From the NCBI GenBank assembly GCA_016718405.1, contig JADKDJ010000017.1, positions 11,553-75,552 of the forward strand: DNA of 64,000 bases, read 5' to 3'. The stretch's first letter is position 1. Every line of letters starts with the position of its first letter. The notes under the pieces were generated by a model that searched no databases, was not told where the DNA came from, and worked only from the letters and a program-made list of their open reading frames with translations. The translations under genes were made by a program, and so were the position numbers. This stretch comes from Candidatus Rhodoferax odensensis (GTDB taxonomy: Bacteria > Pseudomonadota > Gammaproteobacteria > Burkholderiales > Burkholderiaceae_C). Positions 7,056 to 15,392 of this stretch are shown here, piece by piece.

Positions 7056-8234
7056 TCATGCTGCGTTCCACAATTTGATCGAATCGGCGAAGGTGCCGGC
7101 CTGCTCACGGATGGGCGCCATCTGACCCGTGTTCTCGGCGTACTTGAACGCGGTGTGCGGAATCTTGTGTTTGGTCAACACGTCTTGCAGCATCGGGCGC
7201 TCCAGCAGCGCCGGGTCGCAAAACGAGGGTGCCGCGAACACCACACCTTCGGCGCCCATGGTCTTGACCTGCTTGAGCAGGTACTGGCCCTTGTCTTCGC
7301 GGCGCGCGTCGTACTTGGCGGCCGTGACCGCCGAGCGGTGCAGGAAGGCTTTGGACAGTTCGCTCAAGGGGTTGCCGTTGGCCGGCACGTCGTCCAGCAG
7401 CCAGCGGCTGACCAGCACGAAGTCGTCATCCACCACGTAGCAGCCGGCCATCTCGATCGACTTGAGAAGCGTCAGCGGTGGCTGCTCGCAGAAGGTGCCG
7501 TTGATCACCACGCGGGCGTTGTCACGCTTGGGGCGCGGCACCGCGTCGGTGGCGGCGATGTAGTCGCGCACCAGCTTGGTGTGCTCCTCGGGCGGCAGCA
7601 CCATGCCGGCACGCTGCACCAGATACACCTCCGAGGTGGGCGCCTGCCAGGGTTTTTGCGCGCGGTAGGCATACAGCTCGCGGATGGCGGCGCGGTTCTC
7701 GTTGTAGACCGCGATGGAGGCGTTGAGCGCTTCGTCGGTGATGGGTTTGCCCACCAGCTTGCCGAAGTCCTCGCGCAGCACTTCCATCTCTTCCATGTAG
7801 AACTTGCCACCCACCTCGTCGTCGTAGTTTTGTGGCACGTCGACATAACGAACGTATTTGTCCTTGAACAGGATTTGCCACATGCCCGACAGGTTGCGGA
7901 TCACGTCGCAAATGCTGGGGAACAACATGCCGTCCAGGCAGTCCAGGCGCCCGGTCAGGCCCAGCTCGATGGTGGAGCGCGGAATGCGGCAGATGTAGCT
8001 CTGGTAATAGGCGTCGCCCTGAATCACTTCGAGCTGGTCGCCGCCGCCCATGATGCCCACCGGCAACATGCCAGCGGCATGAATCAGTTCACGCGGCACA
8101 TAAACCGGCATGTAGCCGATAGCCTTGCGGCCCGGCACGGCGGCTTTCCACTCTTTGACGGCATTGAAATGCAGGTCTTCAAACAACGCTTCGCAGCGCG
8201 CGACAATTTGCTGGACGGGGGTGGTCGGTGACAT
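7056..8234 (-). CDS. bcrC: Benzoyl-CoA reductase subunit C (catalytic)
   Basis: A 392-residue HgdB/BcrC-type subunit. Recognisable features are the N-terminal RKAIGYMPVYVPRELIHAAG segment, shared with 2-hydroxyglutaryl-CoA dehydratase subunits, then SYICRIPRSTIELGL, DGMLFPSICDVIRNL and VFAAPSFCDPALLERPML, whose Cys residues are candidate [4Fe-4S] ligands. It pairs with BcrB. Its ATG (8234) shares its A with the TGA of dch (TGATG), so translation is probably coupled to dch. A TTG one codon upstream is an alternative start. Length and order bcrC-B-A-D match the Thauera/Azoarcus operon type rather than Rhodopseudomonas badDEFG. Confidence 0.96.
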   Translation of the reverse strand: MSPTTPVQQIVARCEALFEDLHFNAVKEWKAAVPGRKAIGYMPVYVPRELIHAAGMLPVGIMGGGDQLEVIQGDAYYQSYICRIPRSTIELGLTGRLDCLDGMLFPSICDVIRNLSGMWQILFKDKYVRYVDVPQNYDDEVGGKFYMEEMEVLREDFGKLVGKPITDEALNASIAVYNENRAAIRELYAYRAQKPWQAPTSEVYLVQRAGMVLPPEEHTKLVRDYIAATDAVPRPKRDNARVVINGTFCEQPPLTLLKSIEMAGCYVVDDDFVLVSRWLLDDVPANGNPLSELSKAFLHRSAVTAAKYDARREDKGQYLLKQVKTMGAEGVVFAAPSFCDPALLERPMLQDVLTKHKIPHTAFKYAENTGQMAPIREQAGTFADSIKLWNAA

Positions 8235-9007
8235 CAAACATGCTCCCAGGTTGGTGCGCGCCGGGCAAGAAAGGCTGCCAGCCCTTCATTGGCATCGCGG
8301 GTTTTCATCAGGCGGTTGAGGTACAGGCCCTCAACCTCGGTCAGACGCGCGCGCAGGACGCGAATCAAGGGGCCCCGCGCGGCGGCCACGGCACACTGCA
8401 GTGCGGCGGCGCTCTTGGGCGCGAGGTGGGTATCAAAGTAGGCCAGCGCGGCGGCCTCGGGGTCATCCGCGACCACCTGCACCAGGCCAGCGACACGCGC
8501 CTCCTCGCCACTGAGCGAGCGGCCCGAGAACAGCAGGTCTTCGGCGGTGGGCTGGTTGACGCGGTAGGGCAGCAGGCACGAGGCAGCGGGCGCGAACACG
8601 CCCAGCATCATCTCGGGCTGGCCCAGCTTGGCATCCGCCGTGGCAAAGATCGGTCCGCCCGCCAGCACCACTTCCAGCCCGCCACCCAGGCATTGGCCAC
8701 GCACGGCGGTGAGGATGGGCACCGGAAACTCGACCATGGCGATGATCAGCGCATGCAGCGCGGCCAGCATGCCGGCACATCGCTCGGCCACGTGTTCTTC
8801 GACGCTGGCACCAAAGCTGAAGTGGCTGCCCTCGGCATCCAGCAGCACGCCGCGCAGGCCATGGGTGTTGCGGTGAGCGTCCAGGGCGGCATGCAGGGCG
8901 GCGATCATGGCCGCGTCGACGATGTTGGCCTTGGGTCTGGACAGGCGCAGGCGCAACAGGGCGCCGTCGCGGTCCAGCCAGACTTTGAGGGGGGAGGTGT
9001 CAGTCAT
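8234..9007 (-). CDS. dch: Cyclohexa-1,5-diene-1-carbonyl-CoA hydratase (dienoyl-CoA hydratase)
   Basis: A 257-residue crotonase-superfamily enzyme adding water to the benzoyl-CoA reductase product to give 6-hydroxycyclohex-1-ene-1-carbonyl-CoA. The oxyanion-hole and active-site regions are visible (SFGASVEEHV, then RGQCLGGGLEVVLAG, then KLGQPEMMLGVFAPAAS); the GQPEMMLGVFAP segment is typical of Dch/BamR. The start at 9007 agrees with the family N-terminus (SPLKVWLDRDG) and has a short AAGG SD. It follows oah after a 69-base gap that holds a hairpin repeat, and overlaps bcrC at its 3' end. Confidence 0.94.
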   Translation of the reverse strand: MTDTSPLKVWLDRDGALLRLRLSRPKANIVDAAMIAALHAALDAHRNTHGLRGVLLDAEGSHFSFGASVEEHVAERCAGMLAALHALIIAMVEFPVPILTAVRGQCLGGGLEVVLAGGPIFATADAKLGQPEMMLGVFAPAASCLLPYRVNQPTAEDLLFSGRSLSGEEARVAGLVQVVADDPEAAALAYFDTHLAPKSAAALQCAVAAARGPLIRVLRARLTEVEGLYLNRLMKTRDANEGLAAFLARRAPTWEHV

Positions 9008-9028
9008 GAGGGTGCCTTGAGCTGTTGG

Positions 9029-9076
9029 GGACAAAGCTTGTTCACTGCGTGTAGCGGCGGTCTTTCCCACAAGGTC
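9029..9076. repeat. Intergenic hairpin repeat, GGACA family, copy 3
   Basis: Between oah and dch. Starts GGACAAAGCTTGTTCACTG, ends TCTTTCCCACAAGGTCT just before the oah stop. The arms are more diverged than in copies 2 and 4, but the head and the tail are the same. Confidence 0.55.
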
Positions 9077-10189
9077 TCAGGACTTGCGCTTGGCCTTGGG
9101 CTGAATCTCATCGTGCAGCGGGCCAACCCAGCTCTGGCCCGCGGCCAGCTTCTGGCGCAGCAGCACGAAGTCGGCCTCGCGGTCTTCCTTGGTGCCTTCG
9201 TTGAAGGCGGTAAAGCCCGCGCGCGCCTCGGTCATCATGTTCAGGGCCAGCCAGGCGCGCGAATTCTCTTTGTTCTTGTCCCAGGCTTCGAGCTTGGGCT
9301 TGCGCAGCTCTTCGATGGTCTTGGTGGTGCAGTCGGGGAAGGTGAGCAGCATCTTGGCGCACAGCTCTTCGACCCGGGCGTCCAGCATCGACAGGTCCAC
9401 CGTGCCACTGGCCATCACCGCCTTGCCGGCCTTGGCCGCGTCGCCGGTCTTGGCCTCGCCATAGGTGTTGCGGCCGAACTCGTCGACCATGCGCTGGGTT
9501 TCCACCAGCGGGTTGGCGACATACTTGCCGTCCACCTTGAGCGCGGGCACGATGTCGGTCAGGATGCCCATTTGGTAAGCCTTGTGGGCCGAAAAGGGCT
9601 CGCACAGCACGCAAGCCGCCATGGCGCGCTCGGCGCCCACGATCACCGGCAGGAAGTCGGTGGCGCCGCCAATCGGGGCCGAGCCATGCTTGGGGCCGGC
9701 CTGGCCAAAGCGCGCCAGGTCTTGTGCCACCGAGAAGTCGCAGGCCATGCCAATCTCTTGCCCGCCGCCGATACGCATGCCGTTGACGCGGCAGATCACC
9801 GGCTTGTCGCACAGCAAGATGGCGCTCACCATGTCGTTGAACAGGCGCATGTACTGGCGGTATTCCTGCGGGTGACCGGCGTAGTACTCGGCGTATTCCT
9901 TGGTGTTGCCGCCGGTGCAGAAGGCCTTGTCGCCCGCGCCGGTGAACACCACGCAGTTGACGTCGCGTGAGTTGGAGGCAGCGCGCATCGCCAGGATCAC
10001 GCCCTTGACCATGTCGGTGGTGTAGGAGTTGTACTGGCTGGGGTTGTCCAGCGTGATCCAGGCGTTGAACAAGCCCGGCACCACACTGCCGTCGGGCAGC
10101 TTGGCCGGGCGCTTTTCGTAGCGCACACCGGGCTTGGAGATGTCGTCCACCAGATCGTGGTTCTTGAAGTCGCGGGGAGAGGCGGTCAT
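9077..10189 (-). CDS. oah: 6-oxocyclohex-1-ene-1-carbonyl-CoA hydrolase (ring opening)
   Basis: A 370-residue crotonase-fold hydrolase of the Oah/BamA family that adds water twice and cleaves the alicyclic ring to 3-hydroxypimelyl-CoA. Visible signatures: FNAWITLDNPSQYNSYTTDM, VVFTGAGDKAFCTGGNTKEY, VICRVNGMRIGGGQEIGMAC and FGQAGPKHGSAPIGGATDF, the last being the diagnostic segment commonly used to recognise anaerobic aromatic degraders. The ATG at 10189 is chosen over the more upstream one because SD AGGAG lies 9 bases before it. It is the second gene of the minus-strand operon after had. Confidence 0.96.
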   Translation of the reverse strand: MTASPRDFKNHDLVDDISKPGVRYEKRPAKLPDGSVVPGLFNAWITLDNPSQYNSYTTDMVKGVILAMRAASNSRDVNCVVFTGAGDKAFCTGGNTKEYAEYYAGHPQEYRQYMRLFNDMVSAILLCDKPVICRVNGMRIGGGQEIGMACDFSVAQDLARFGQAGPKHGSAPIGGATDFLPVIVGAERAMAACVLCEPFSAHKAYQMGILTDIVPALKVDGKYVANPLVETQRMVDEFGRNTYGEAKTGDAAKAGKAVMASGTVDLSMLDARVEELCAKMLLTFPDCTTKTIEELRKPKLEAWDKNKENSRAWLALNMMTEARAGFTAFNEGTKEDREADFVLLRQKLAAGQSWVGPLHDEIQPKAKRKS

Positions 10190-10230
10190 GGCGGGGGCTC
10201 CTAAGTGTGGCAAGGGGTTGTAGTTAGTAC

Positions 10231-10257
10231 GTCATTGCGAGCGCAGCATGGCAATCT
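10231..10257. repeat. REP-like half-site (GTCATTGCGAG family)
   Basis: GTCATTGCGAGCGCAGCATG followed by GCAATCT matches one arm of the larger palindromes at 35589 and 37441. Only one arm is present. It overlaps the end of had. Confidence 0.6.
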
Positions 10258-11323
10258 ATGCCGGCGTCAACACCACACGCTTTTTGATCTCGCGGTGGTG
10301 CACGGCCGGGAACACAGCGTTGATGCTGTCCAGCGGGCGTTGTTCGACAAAGGGCGCCAGCGCCACTTTGCCGTCCAGCACCAGGTCCAGCGCGGCTGGG
10401 TAGTACTCGGGCGGGCAGCCCCAGTTGCCCAGGGCGCGGGCGTCAAAGGCCATCAGGTTGGACAGGCGAACTTCCACCTTGTCCATGGTGAAGCCCACCA
10501 CCGACAACGTGGCGCCATGCACCAGCAAGCCATAGGCCGACAACTGGCCCGCTGCGGTGCCCGAGCACTCGAAGATCTGCCACTCGGTGCCGCGCAGACC
10601 TTGCTGCTTGGCAAACGTATTGATGGCGGCCTTCAGGGCCTTGGCGTCAAAGTTACGGGCGTTGAGGGTGAGCGCCGCGCCGTGCTGCGCCACGGCGGCG
10701 AGTTTGTCGTCGTCCACGTCGATGGCAACCACCTGGGCGCCGAAGGCGCGCGCAATCTGCACGCAGTAGCCGCCCACGCCGCCCACGCCAATCACGATGG
10801 CCAGGCTGCCCGGCGCCACACCGGCGCGGCGCACCGCCTGGTAGGGTGTGGTCAGCGCATCGGCCACGATGGACACTTGCGGCAAGGTCAGGCCGGCCTT
10901 GGCCAGACGCGCCAGGTCCACCTCGCACAGGCCACGACCCGGCACCACGATGTGTGAGGCAAAGCCACCCTGGATGTCGTTGCCCGGCATCTTCTGCGCG
11001 CGGCAGATCGGCTGCAGGCCACGCTGGCACAGATCGCATTCGCCGCAGGGCAACACCGCCGGCACGATCACCGCCTTGCCAATCCAGCCTTCGGCACCGG
11101 CGCCAGCCGCCACCACATGACCGCTGATCTCGTGGCCCAAGGTCAGCGGCAAGGCCGAGTTGGTGCGCACGCCGTCGTAGTAGTAACCCAGGTCTGTGTG
11201 GCAGACGCCGCAGCCGGCAATGGCCACCACCACTTCACCCACGCCCGGCGTGGCTTCAAATGCGACGCGATCAAACGGTTCGCCGGGCTTGGTCATTTGC
11301 CAGCGGTGGGCTTGGATGCTCAT
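10256..11323 (-). CDS. had: 6-hydroxycyclohex-1-ene-1-carbonyl-CoA dehydrogenase
   Basis: A 355-residue zinc-type medium-chain alcohol dehydrogenase oxidising the 6-hydroxy group with NAD+, between the Dch and Oah steps. It shows the catalytic zinc region GCGVCHTDLGYYYDG and LTLGHEISGHV, the structural zinc Cys group in PCGECDLCQRGLQPIC, and the Rossmann motif VIGVGGVGGYCVQIA. The HTDLGYYYDGVRTNSALPL segment is characteristic of Had within the family. Its own ATG (11323) is preceded by SD AAGGAG. It is the first gene of the had-oah-dch-bcrCBAD-fdx operon and reads divergently from korA. Its last codons overlap a GTCATTGCGAG repeat half-site. Confidence 0.93.
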   Translation of the reverse strand: MSIQAHRWQMTKPGEPFDRVAFEATPGVGEVVVAIAGCGVCHTDLGYYYDGVRTNSALPLTLGHEISGHVVAAGAGAEGWIGKAVIVPAVLPCGECDLCQRGLQPICRAQKMPGNDIQGGFASHIVVPGRGLCEVDLARLAKAGLTLPQVSIVADALTTPYQAVRRAGVAPGSLAIVIGVGGVGGYCVQIARAFGAQVVAIDVDDDKLAAVAQHGAALTLNARNFDAKALKAAINTFAKQQGLRGTEWQIFECSGTAAGQLSAYGLLVHGATLSVVGFTMDKVEVRLSNLMAFDARALGNWGCPPEYYPAALDLVLDGKVALAPFVEQRPLDSINAVFPAVHHREIKKRVVLTPA

Positions 11324-11420
11324 GTTTTGGGTCTCCTTGTCTTGTCTCAAACGTTCGGCGTTTCGCCCGGTTGTGGGCTTGACCGGATCGAGCGCTGGAA
11401 CTATTATCGTATAACGGTAC

Positions 11421-11485
11421 TGAAATACCAAGATTGTTTGAAGAATTATTTCAGAATGACTTGCGCAGTTACTGATCTGCGTCAA
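11421..11485. promoter_or_regulatory. Divergent had/korA regulatory region with FNR-type box
   Basis: CTGATCTGCGTCAA (11472-11485) matches the FNR/Anr/AcpR consensus TTGAT-N4-ATCAA at eight of ten fixed positions. Reading toward had, AATAAT (11451-11446, 5/6 to -10) lies 20 bases beyond the box, so the box would be centred about 40 bases before the start of transcription, the class II activator position. A separate inverted repeat, CTGAAATA (11421-11428) and TATTTCAG (11448-11455) with a 19-base spacer, overlaps this -10 and could bind a pathway-specific regulator. For korA no convincing -10 is seen. Anaerobic activation of benzoyl-CoA genes by FNR-like proteins is known in related systems. 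Confidence 0.55.
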
Positions 11486-11564
11486 ACTCGGCCCGAAAGC
11501 TTCGTCATCCATTAGCGGTAAATCGGCTACCGGCATCGACCGCATGACACGACAGGAGAACACT

Positions 11565-13325
11565 TTGCCAATACCAACGAACCCTCAGCCCACCAGCGTG
11601 TCGATCGCGCTGGCCGGCAGTGGCGGCAGCGGCGTAATGACCGCCGGCACCGTCTTGCTGGCCGCAGCGGCCAAGGCCGGCGCCTACGGCCTGATGGTGC
11701 GCACCAGCGGCCCGCAGATACGCGGCGGCGAGGCCGCAGCCCTGGTGCGCCTGGGGCCGCAAGCCATGAGCTCGCTCGACGACGGCTTTGATTTGCTGCT
11801 GGCCATCGACTGGCAGAACGTCAACCGTTTTGCCGACGAGATTGTGCTGGGCCCGCGCAGCGTACTGATTGGCGACCCCGACGAGGGCGAGGCGCCCGAG
11901 GTCTTCAAGGCCACCGGCGCGCGTTTTGCCCCCTTGAGCATGAAGAAGATGGCCAAGGCGATTCCCGGCGCCTGGGTCAACATGATCGCGCTGGGCCTGT
12001 CGGGCACATTGGCTGGCCTGCCCTTGCAAGCGCTGCAGGACGCAGTACGCGAGTCCTGGAAGAAGCCCGACACGCTGGAGGCCAACCTGCAGGCGGTGGC
12101 CGCAGGCGCGCAGGCCGCCGCCGAGATCGCTACCAGCCTGCTGGAGCGCGGCGGCGCCATGGCACGCTTGCAGGCCACGGCGCTACAGTCCAAGCCGCGC
12201 TGGATGATCAGCGGCAACGAGGCGGCGGGTTTTGGCGCCATCCAGGGCGGCGTGCGCTTTTGCGCCGCCTACCCGATCACCCCGGCCACCGAGGTGCTGG
12301 AGTGGCTGGCGCCCAAGCTGGTGGAAGTGGGCGGCACGCTGCTGCAGGCCGAAGACGAGCTGGCCTCGATCAACATGATCATTGGCGCCTCCTATGGCGG
12401 GGTACCGTCGATCACCGCCACCGCCGGGCCGGGCCTGTCCCTGATGACCGAAGCCATTGGCCTGGCGGTAGCCTCCGAAGTGCCGGTGGTCATCGTAGAC
12501 GTGATGCGTGGCGGACCCAGCACCGGCATTCCGGCCAAGAGTGAACAAAGCGATTTGTCGTTTGCCGTCAGCGGCCTGCACGGCGACGCGCCACGGCTGG
12601 TGGTGGCGCCGAGCTCCATTGGCGACTGCCTGGGTGCCACCCAATGGGCGGTGCATCTGGCTGAGTCGCTGCAAGCGCCGGCGATTGTGCTGTCTGATCA
12701 GTTCATGGGCCAATCGCGCGCCATCATCGACAAACCGGTGGACGCCGGCTACCGCGCCCAGCGCCTCACCGCGGCGGCCAACACCCCAGACTACAAGCGC
12801 TACCGCAACACAGCCTCGGGCGTGTCGCCGATGGCGATCCCCGGCACCGAGGGCGTGGCCTACACCGCCGACGGGCTGGAGCACTCCGAGGCTGGCATTC
12901 CCAGCAGCCAGTCGCGCGACCACGTGCTGCAACTTGACAAGCGCCAGCGCAAGCTCGACCTGTTTGACTACGGTCCGTACTGGGCTGACATCGAGGGCGA
13001 AGGCGACGCGGTCGTCATCACCTTTGGCTCCACCACCAGCGCGGTGCGTGAAGCCATGGCACGCGCCAAGGCGCAGGGCATCGACCTGCGGCTGGTGGCC
13101 CTGCGCCTGTTGGCGCCAACCCGCCCCGAGCAGATGGCCGCCGCGGTACAGGGCGCCCGGCGCATCCTGGTGATCGAGCAGAACCACGGCGCCCAGTTGT
13201 TCCGCTACCTGCGTGCCTGGTACGACTTCCCCGTATCACCGCAAAGCTACCACCGCCCCGGGCCGCTGCCGCTGCGCCCAGGCGAATTGTTAACCGCCTT
13301 GCTTGACTGGAGGAACGCCCAATGA
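11565..13325 (+). CDS. korA: 2-oxoacid:ferredoxin oxidoreductase, fused gamma-alpha subunit
   Basis: Encodes KorA of a 2-oxoglutarate:ferredoxin oxidoreductase. The N-terminal gamma domain (about 1-190) has ALAGSGGSGVMTAG and RTSGPQIRGGEAAALVR. The alpha domain has GNEAAGFGAIQGGVRFCAAYPITPATE, FMGQSRAIID and a C-terminal transketolase-like part (VVITFGSTTSAVREAM, then VIEQNHGAQLFRYLR). In Thauera the benzoyl-CoA-linked enzyme turns 2-oxoglutarate into succinyl-CoA and reduces the ferredoxin that feeds BcrCBAD. I place the start at the TTG 11565 because SD AGGAG is 6 bases upstream; an in-frame ATG at 11544 lacks an SD. It overlaps korB by four bases (ATGA). Confidence 0.92.
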   Translation: MPIPTNPQPTSVSIALAGSGGSGVMTAGTVLLAAAAKAGAYGLMVRTSGPQIRGGEAAALVRLGPQAMSSLDDGFDLLLAIDWQNVNRFADEIVLGPRSVLIGDPDEGEAPEVFKATGARFAPLSMKKMAKAIPGAWVNMIALGLSGTLAGLPLQALQDAVRESWKKPDTLEANLQAVAAGAQAAAEIATSLLERGGAMARLQATALQSKPRWMISGNEAAGFGAIQGGVRFCAAYPITPATEVLEWLAPKLVEVGGTLLQAEDELASINMIIGASYGGVPSITATAGPGLSLMTEAIGLAVASEVPVVIVDVMRGGPSTGIPAKSEQSDLSFAVSGLHGDAPRLVVAPSSIGDCLGATQWAVHLAESLQAPAIVLSDQFMGQSRAIIDKPVDAGYRAQRLTAAANTPDYKRYRNTASGVSPMAIPGTEGVAYTADGLEHSEAGIPSSQSRDHVLQLDKRQRKLDLFDYGPYWADIEGEGDAVVITFGSTTSAVREAMARAKAQGIDLRLVALRLLAPTRPEQMAAAVQGARRILVIEQNHGAQLFRYLRAWYDFPVSPQSYHRPGPLPLRPGELLTALLDWRNAQ

Positions 13326-14188
13326 ATGACACCGTCCACGACGAAGCCCCGTCTGCCTGCGGCGCCGCGCCCGCGCCCTTGACCGCGGCCAACTTCAAGT
13401 CCAGCTACAAGCCAATCTGGTGCCCCGGCTGTGGCGACTACACCGTGCTGAGCTCGGTCACCAAGGCGCTGGCCGTGATGGGCGTGGCTCCCAAAGACTG
13501 CGCGGTGGTCTCGGGCATTGGCTGCTCCTCGCGTATTCCGGCCTACACCACCTGCTACGGCTTTCACGGCGTGCATGGCCGCTCGCTGGCGGCAGCGACC
13601 GGCCTCAAAGTGGCGCGGCCCGATCTACAAGTGTTGGTGGCCGGTGGTGATGGCGACGGCTACTCAATTGGCGGCAACCACTTTCTGCACGCCTGTCGGC
13701 GCAACGTGGACATGACCTACCTGGTGATGGACAACCACGTGTACGGCATGACCAAGGGCCAGCCCTCCCCCACCACCGAGCCGGACTGGGACTCCAAGCT
13801 CTCACCCGGCGGCACCGGTGTGCGGGTGTTCCACCCGCTTGTGGTGGCGCTGGCCTCGGGCGCCAACTTCGTGGCGCGCGCCTTTGCCGGCGACCTCAAC
13901 GGCACGGCGGCCATCATCGCCCAGGCCATGAAGCACCCGGGCTTTTCTTTCGTCGAAATCCTGAGCCCGTGCGTCACCTTTCGCCCCGAGCAGCGCGAGT
14001 GGCGCAAGCTGGTGCACCCGGCGCCGGTGGAACCCACCGACGACGCCGCACGCGCCGCGCGCCGCTTGATGACCGACGATGGCTTCAACATCGGCGTGTT
14101 GTACGCCGGTGACCGTGCGCCCTACCCGAGCAGCGTGCGCCAGCCGCGCAAGACCGTGGCCGATTTGGAAAGCGAGTTCGCACTATGA
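13322..14188 (+). CDS. korB: 2-oxoacid:ferredoxin oxidoreductase, beta subunit
   Basis: A 288-residue TPP-binding subunit partner of KorA. WCPGCGDYTVLSS opens the catalytic domain, GIGCSSRIPAYTTCYGFHGVH follows, and the TPP/Mg motif is GGDGDGYSIGGNHFLHACRRN. MDNHVYGMTKGQPSPTTEPD and PGFSFVEILSPCVTF are typical of the OFOR beta subunits. The Cys residues near the N-terminus and at SPCVTF are the usual single [4Fe-4S] ligands. Start and stop overlap korA and the next gene by four bases each, so the three form a translationally coupled operon. Confidence 0.94.
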   Translation: MNDTVHDEAPSACGAAPAPLTAANFKSSYKPIWCPGCGDYTVLSSVTKALAVMGVAPKDCAVVSGIGCSSRIPAYTTCYGFHGVHGRSLAAATGLKVARPDLQVLVAGGDGDGYSIGGNHFLHACRRNVDMTYLVMDNHVYGMTKGQPSPTTEPDWDSKLSPGGTGVRVFHPLVVALASGANFVARAFAGDLNGTAAIIAQAMKHPGFSFVEILSPCVTFRPEQREWRKLVHPAPVEPTDDAARAARRLMTDDGFNIGVLYAGDRAPYPSSVRQPRKTVADLESEFAL

Positions 14189-14778
14189 ACAGCCCCGCCG
14201 CACCCGGCACACCCTCGGTGCCCACCACCCTGGACGAGTTCATGGCGCAAGCCTTGCATATGGAGCTCGACGCGGTCCAACGCTACAACGAGTTTGCCGA
14301 CATGATGGAAACCCACAACAGCCCTGAGGTGGGTGAGTGGTTTAGAAAAATGGCCGTGGTCGAGGGCAAACACGCCGCGCAAATCATGACCGAGATGGGC
14401 TGGACCCAAGCCCCCGCGCGCACCCTTGCCTCGGTGTTCGAAGGATTCGAGGCGGCAGAAACGCCCGCCATTGACGAAGTCCACTACCTGATGCAGCCCT
14501 GGCACGTGCTGCAACTGGCCTTGGCCAACGAGCAGCGCGCTGAGCGTTTCTTCGCCCACCTGGCCAGCGTGACCACGGTCGAGTCGGTGCGCAAGGCAGC
14601 ACTCGAGTTGCAGCAGGAAGAGCGCGAACACGTGGAGCTGGTCAAAGCCTGGATGCAAAAGGTACCGCAGCCCGACAGTAACTGGGACCATGACCCCGAC
14701 CCACCACGCTACGACGAGATACATCCAAGCAGGGCGATCCACCCTGCGGCAAACGATGATGGATCGCGCGGCGAATGA
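14185..14778 (+). CDS. Rubrerythrin-like ferritin-fold di-iron protein
   Basis: A 197-residue four-helix-bundle protein with the carboxylate pattern of the ferritin-like/rubrerythrin family: MELDAVQRYNEFADMM (Glu for iron), MAVVEGKHAAQIM (E-x2-H), LANEQRAERFFAHL and QQEEREHVELVKAWM (E-x2-H). There is no C-terminal rubredoxin domain. Homologues occur next to anaerobic aromatic pathways, where a peroxide- or oxygen-scavenging role protecting oxygen-sensitive Fe-S enzymes is presumed. It overlaps korB by four bases, so it is co-expressed with the ferredoxin-reducing enzyme. The exact reaction is not established from sequence. The charged, proline-rich tail after about residue 158 is unusual. Confidence 0.82.
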   Translation: MNSPAAPGTPSVPTTLDEFMAQALHMELDAVQRYNEFADMMETHNSPEVGEWFRKMAVVEGKHAAQIMTEMGWTQAPARTLASVFEGFEAAETPAIDEVHYLMQPWHVLQLALANEQRAERFFAHLASVTTVESVRKAALELQQEEREHVELVKAWMQKVPQPDSNWDHDPDPPRYDEIHPSRAIHPAANDDGSRGE

Positions 14779-14843
14779 CGGTGCCACCCTCACGCCTGCG
14801 TAGGCGCATAGCCCTTTGACACCAAACACAAACGGAGACTCTC

Positions 14844-15245
14844 ATGCAAACACTACTCCCCGAAGGCTGGGCGCCGCCCATCGGCTACTCCAACGGCATT
14901 GCGGTCGACGCCGGGCGCATCATCTTCGTCGCCGGCCAGGTCGGCTGGGACGCGCAGCAACGCTTCCAGTCCGAAGCCATCGCGCCGCAGTTCGACCAGG
15001 CACTGGCCAACATCCTGGACATTCTGGCAGTGGCCGGCGCCAAAGGCGAGCACATCTGCCGCATGACCGCCTACTGCTGCGACAAACCCGCCTACATGGC
15101 AGCGCGGCGCGAGCTCGGCGCGATCTGGCGCAAGCGCATGGGCAACCACTATCCCGCGATGAGCATGATCTTTGTGTCCGACCTGCTGGACAACCCCGGC
15201 AAGATCGAGCTGGAGGCGACGGCGGTGTTGCCGCGAACGCCATAG
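14844..15245 (+). CDS. RidA/YjgF-family protein
   Basis: A 133-residue trimeric chorismate-mutase-like-fold protein of the RidA superfamily (PEGWAPPIGYSNGIAVDAGR, FVAGQVGWD, MTAYCCDKPAYMA). Many RidA proteins hydrolyse reactive enamine/imine intermediates, usually with a conserved arginine near residue 105. Here the corresponding segment reads IWRKRMGNHYPAMSMIFV, without the canonical PxRxxxxV form, so it belongs to another subfamily whose activity is uncertain. An SD-like GGAGACTCTC precedes the ATG. It is the last gene of the korAB operon, followed about 95 bases later by a terminator. Such genes recur in benzoate clusters; the role here is inferred only from context. Confidence 0.82.
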   Translation: MQTLLPEGWAPPIGYSNGIAVDAGRIIFVAGQVGWDAQQRFQSEAIAPQFDQALANILDILAVAGAKGEHICRMTAYCCDKPAYMAARRELGAIWRKRMGNHYPAMSMIFVSDLLDNPGKIELEATAVLPRTP

Positions 15246-15340
15246 GTCATCAAGGCCGGGCTTGCCGCGATTCGCCCGCGTGCCGCGGCAAACTTCAAGG
15301 TACCAGTCCACGACGGCCGGGCTCTTGAAGGGAACTCAGC

Positions 15341-15368
15341 AAAAAGCCGACCCTGAGGTCGGCTTTTC
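15341..15368. terminator. Bidirectional rho-independent terminator
   Basis: AAAAGCCGACC, loop CTGA, GGTCGGCTTTT: a perfect 11-base stem whose ends supply a T-run in both directions. It sits between the convergent RidA gene and ompW-like gene, so it can end both transcripts. Confidence 0.92.
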
Positions 15369-15392
15369 GTTGCCGCTTGACCGGCGCCAGGG

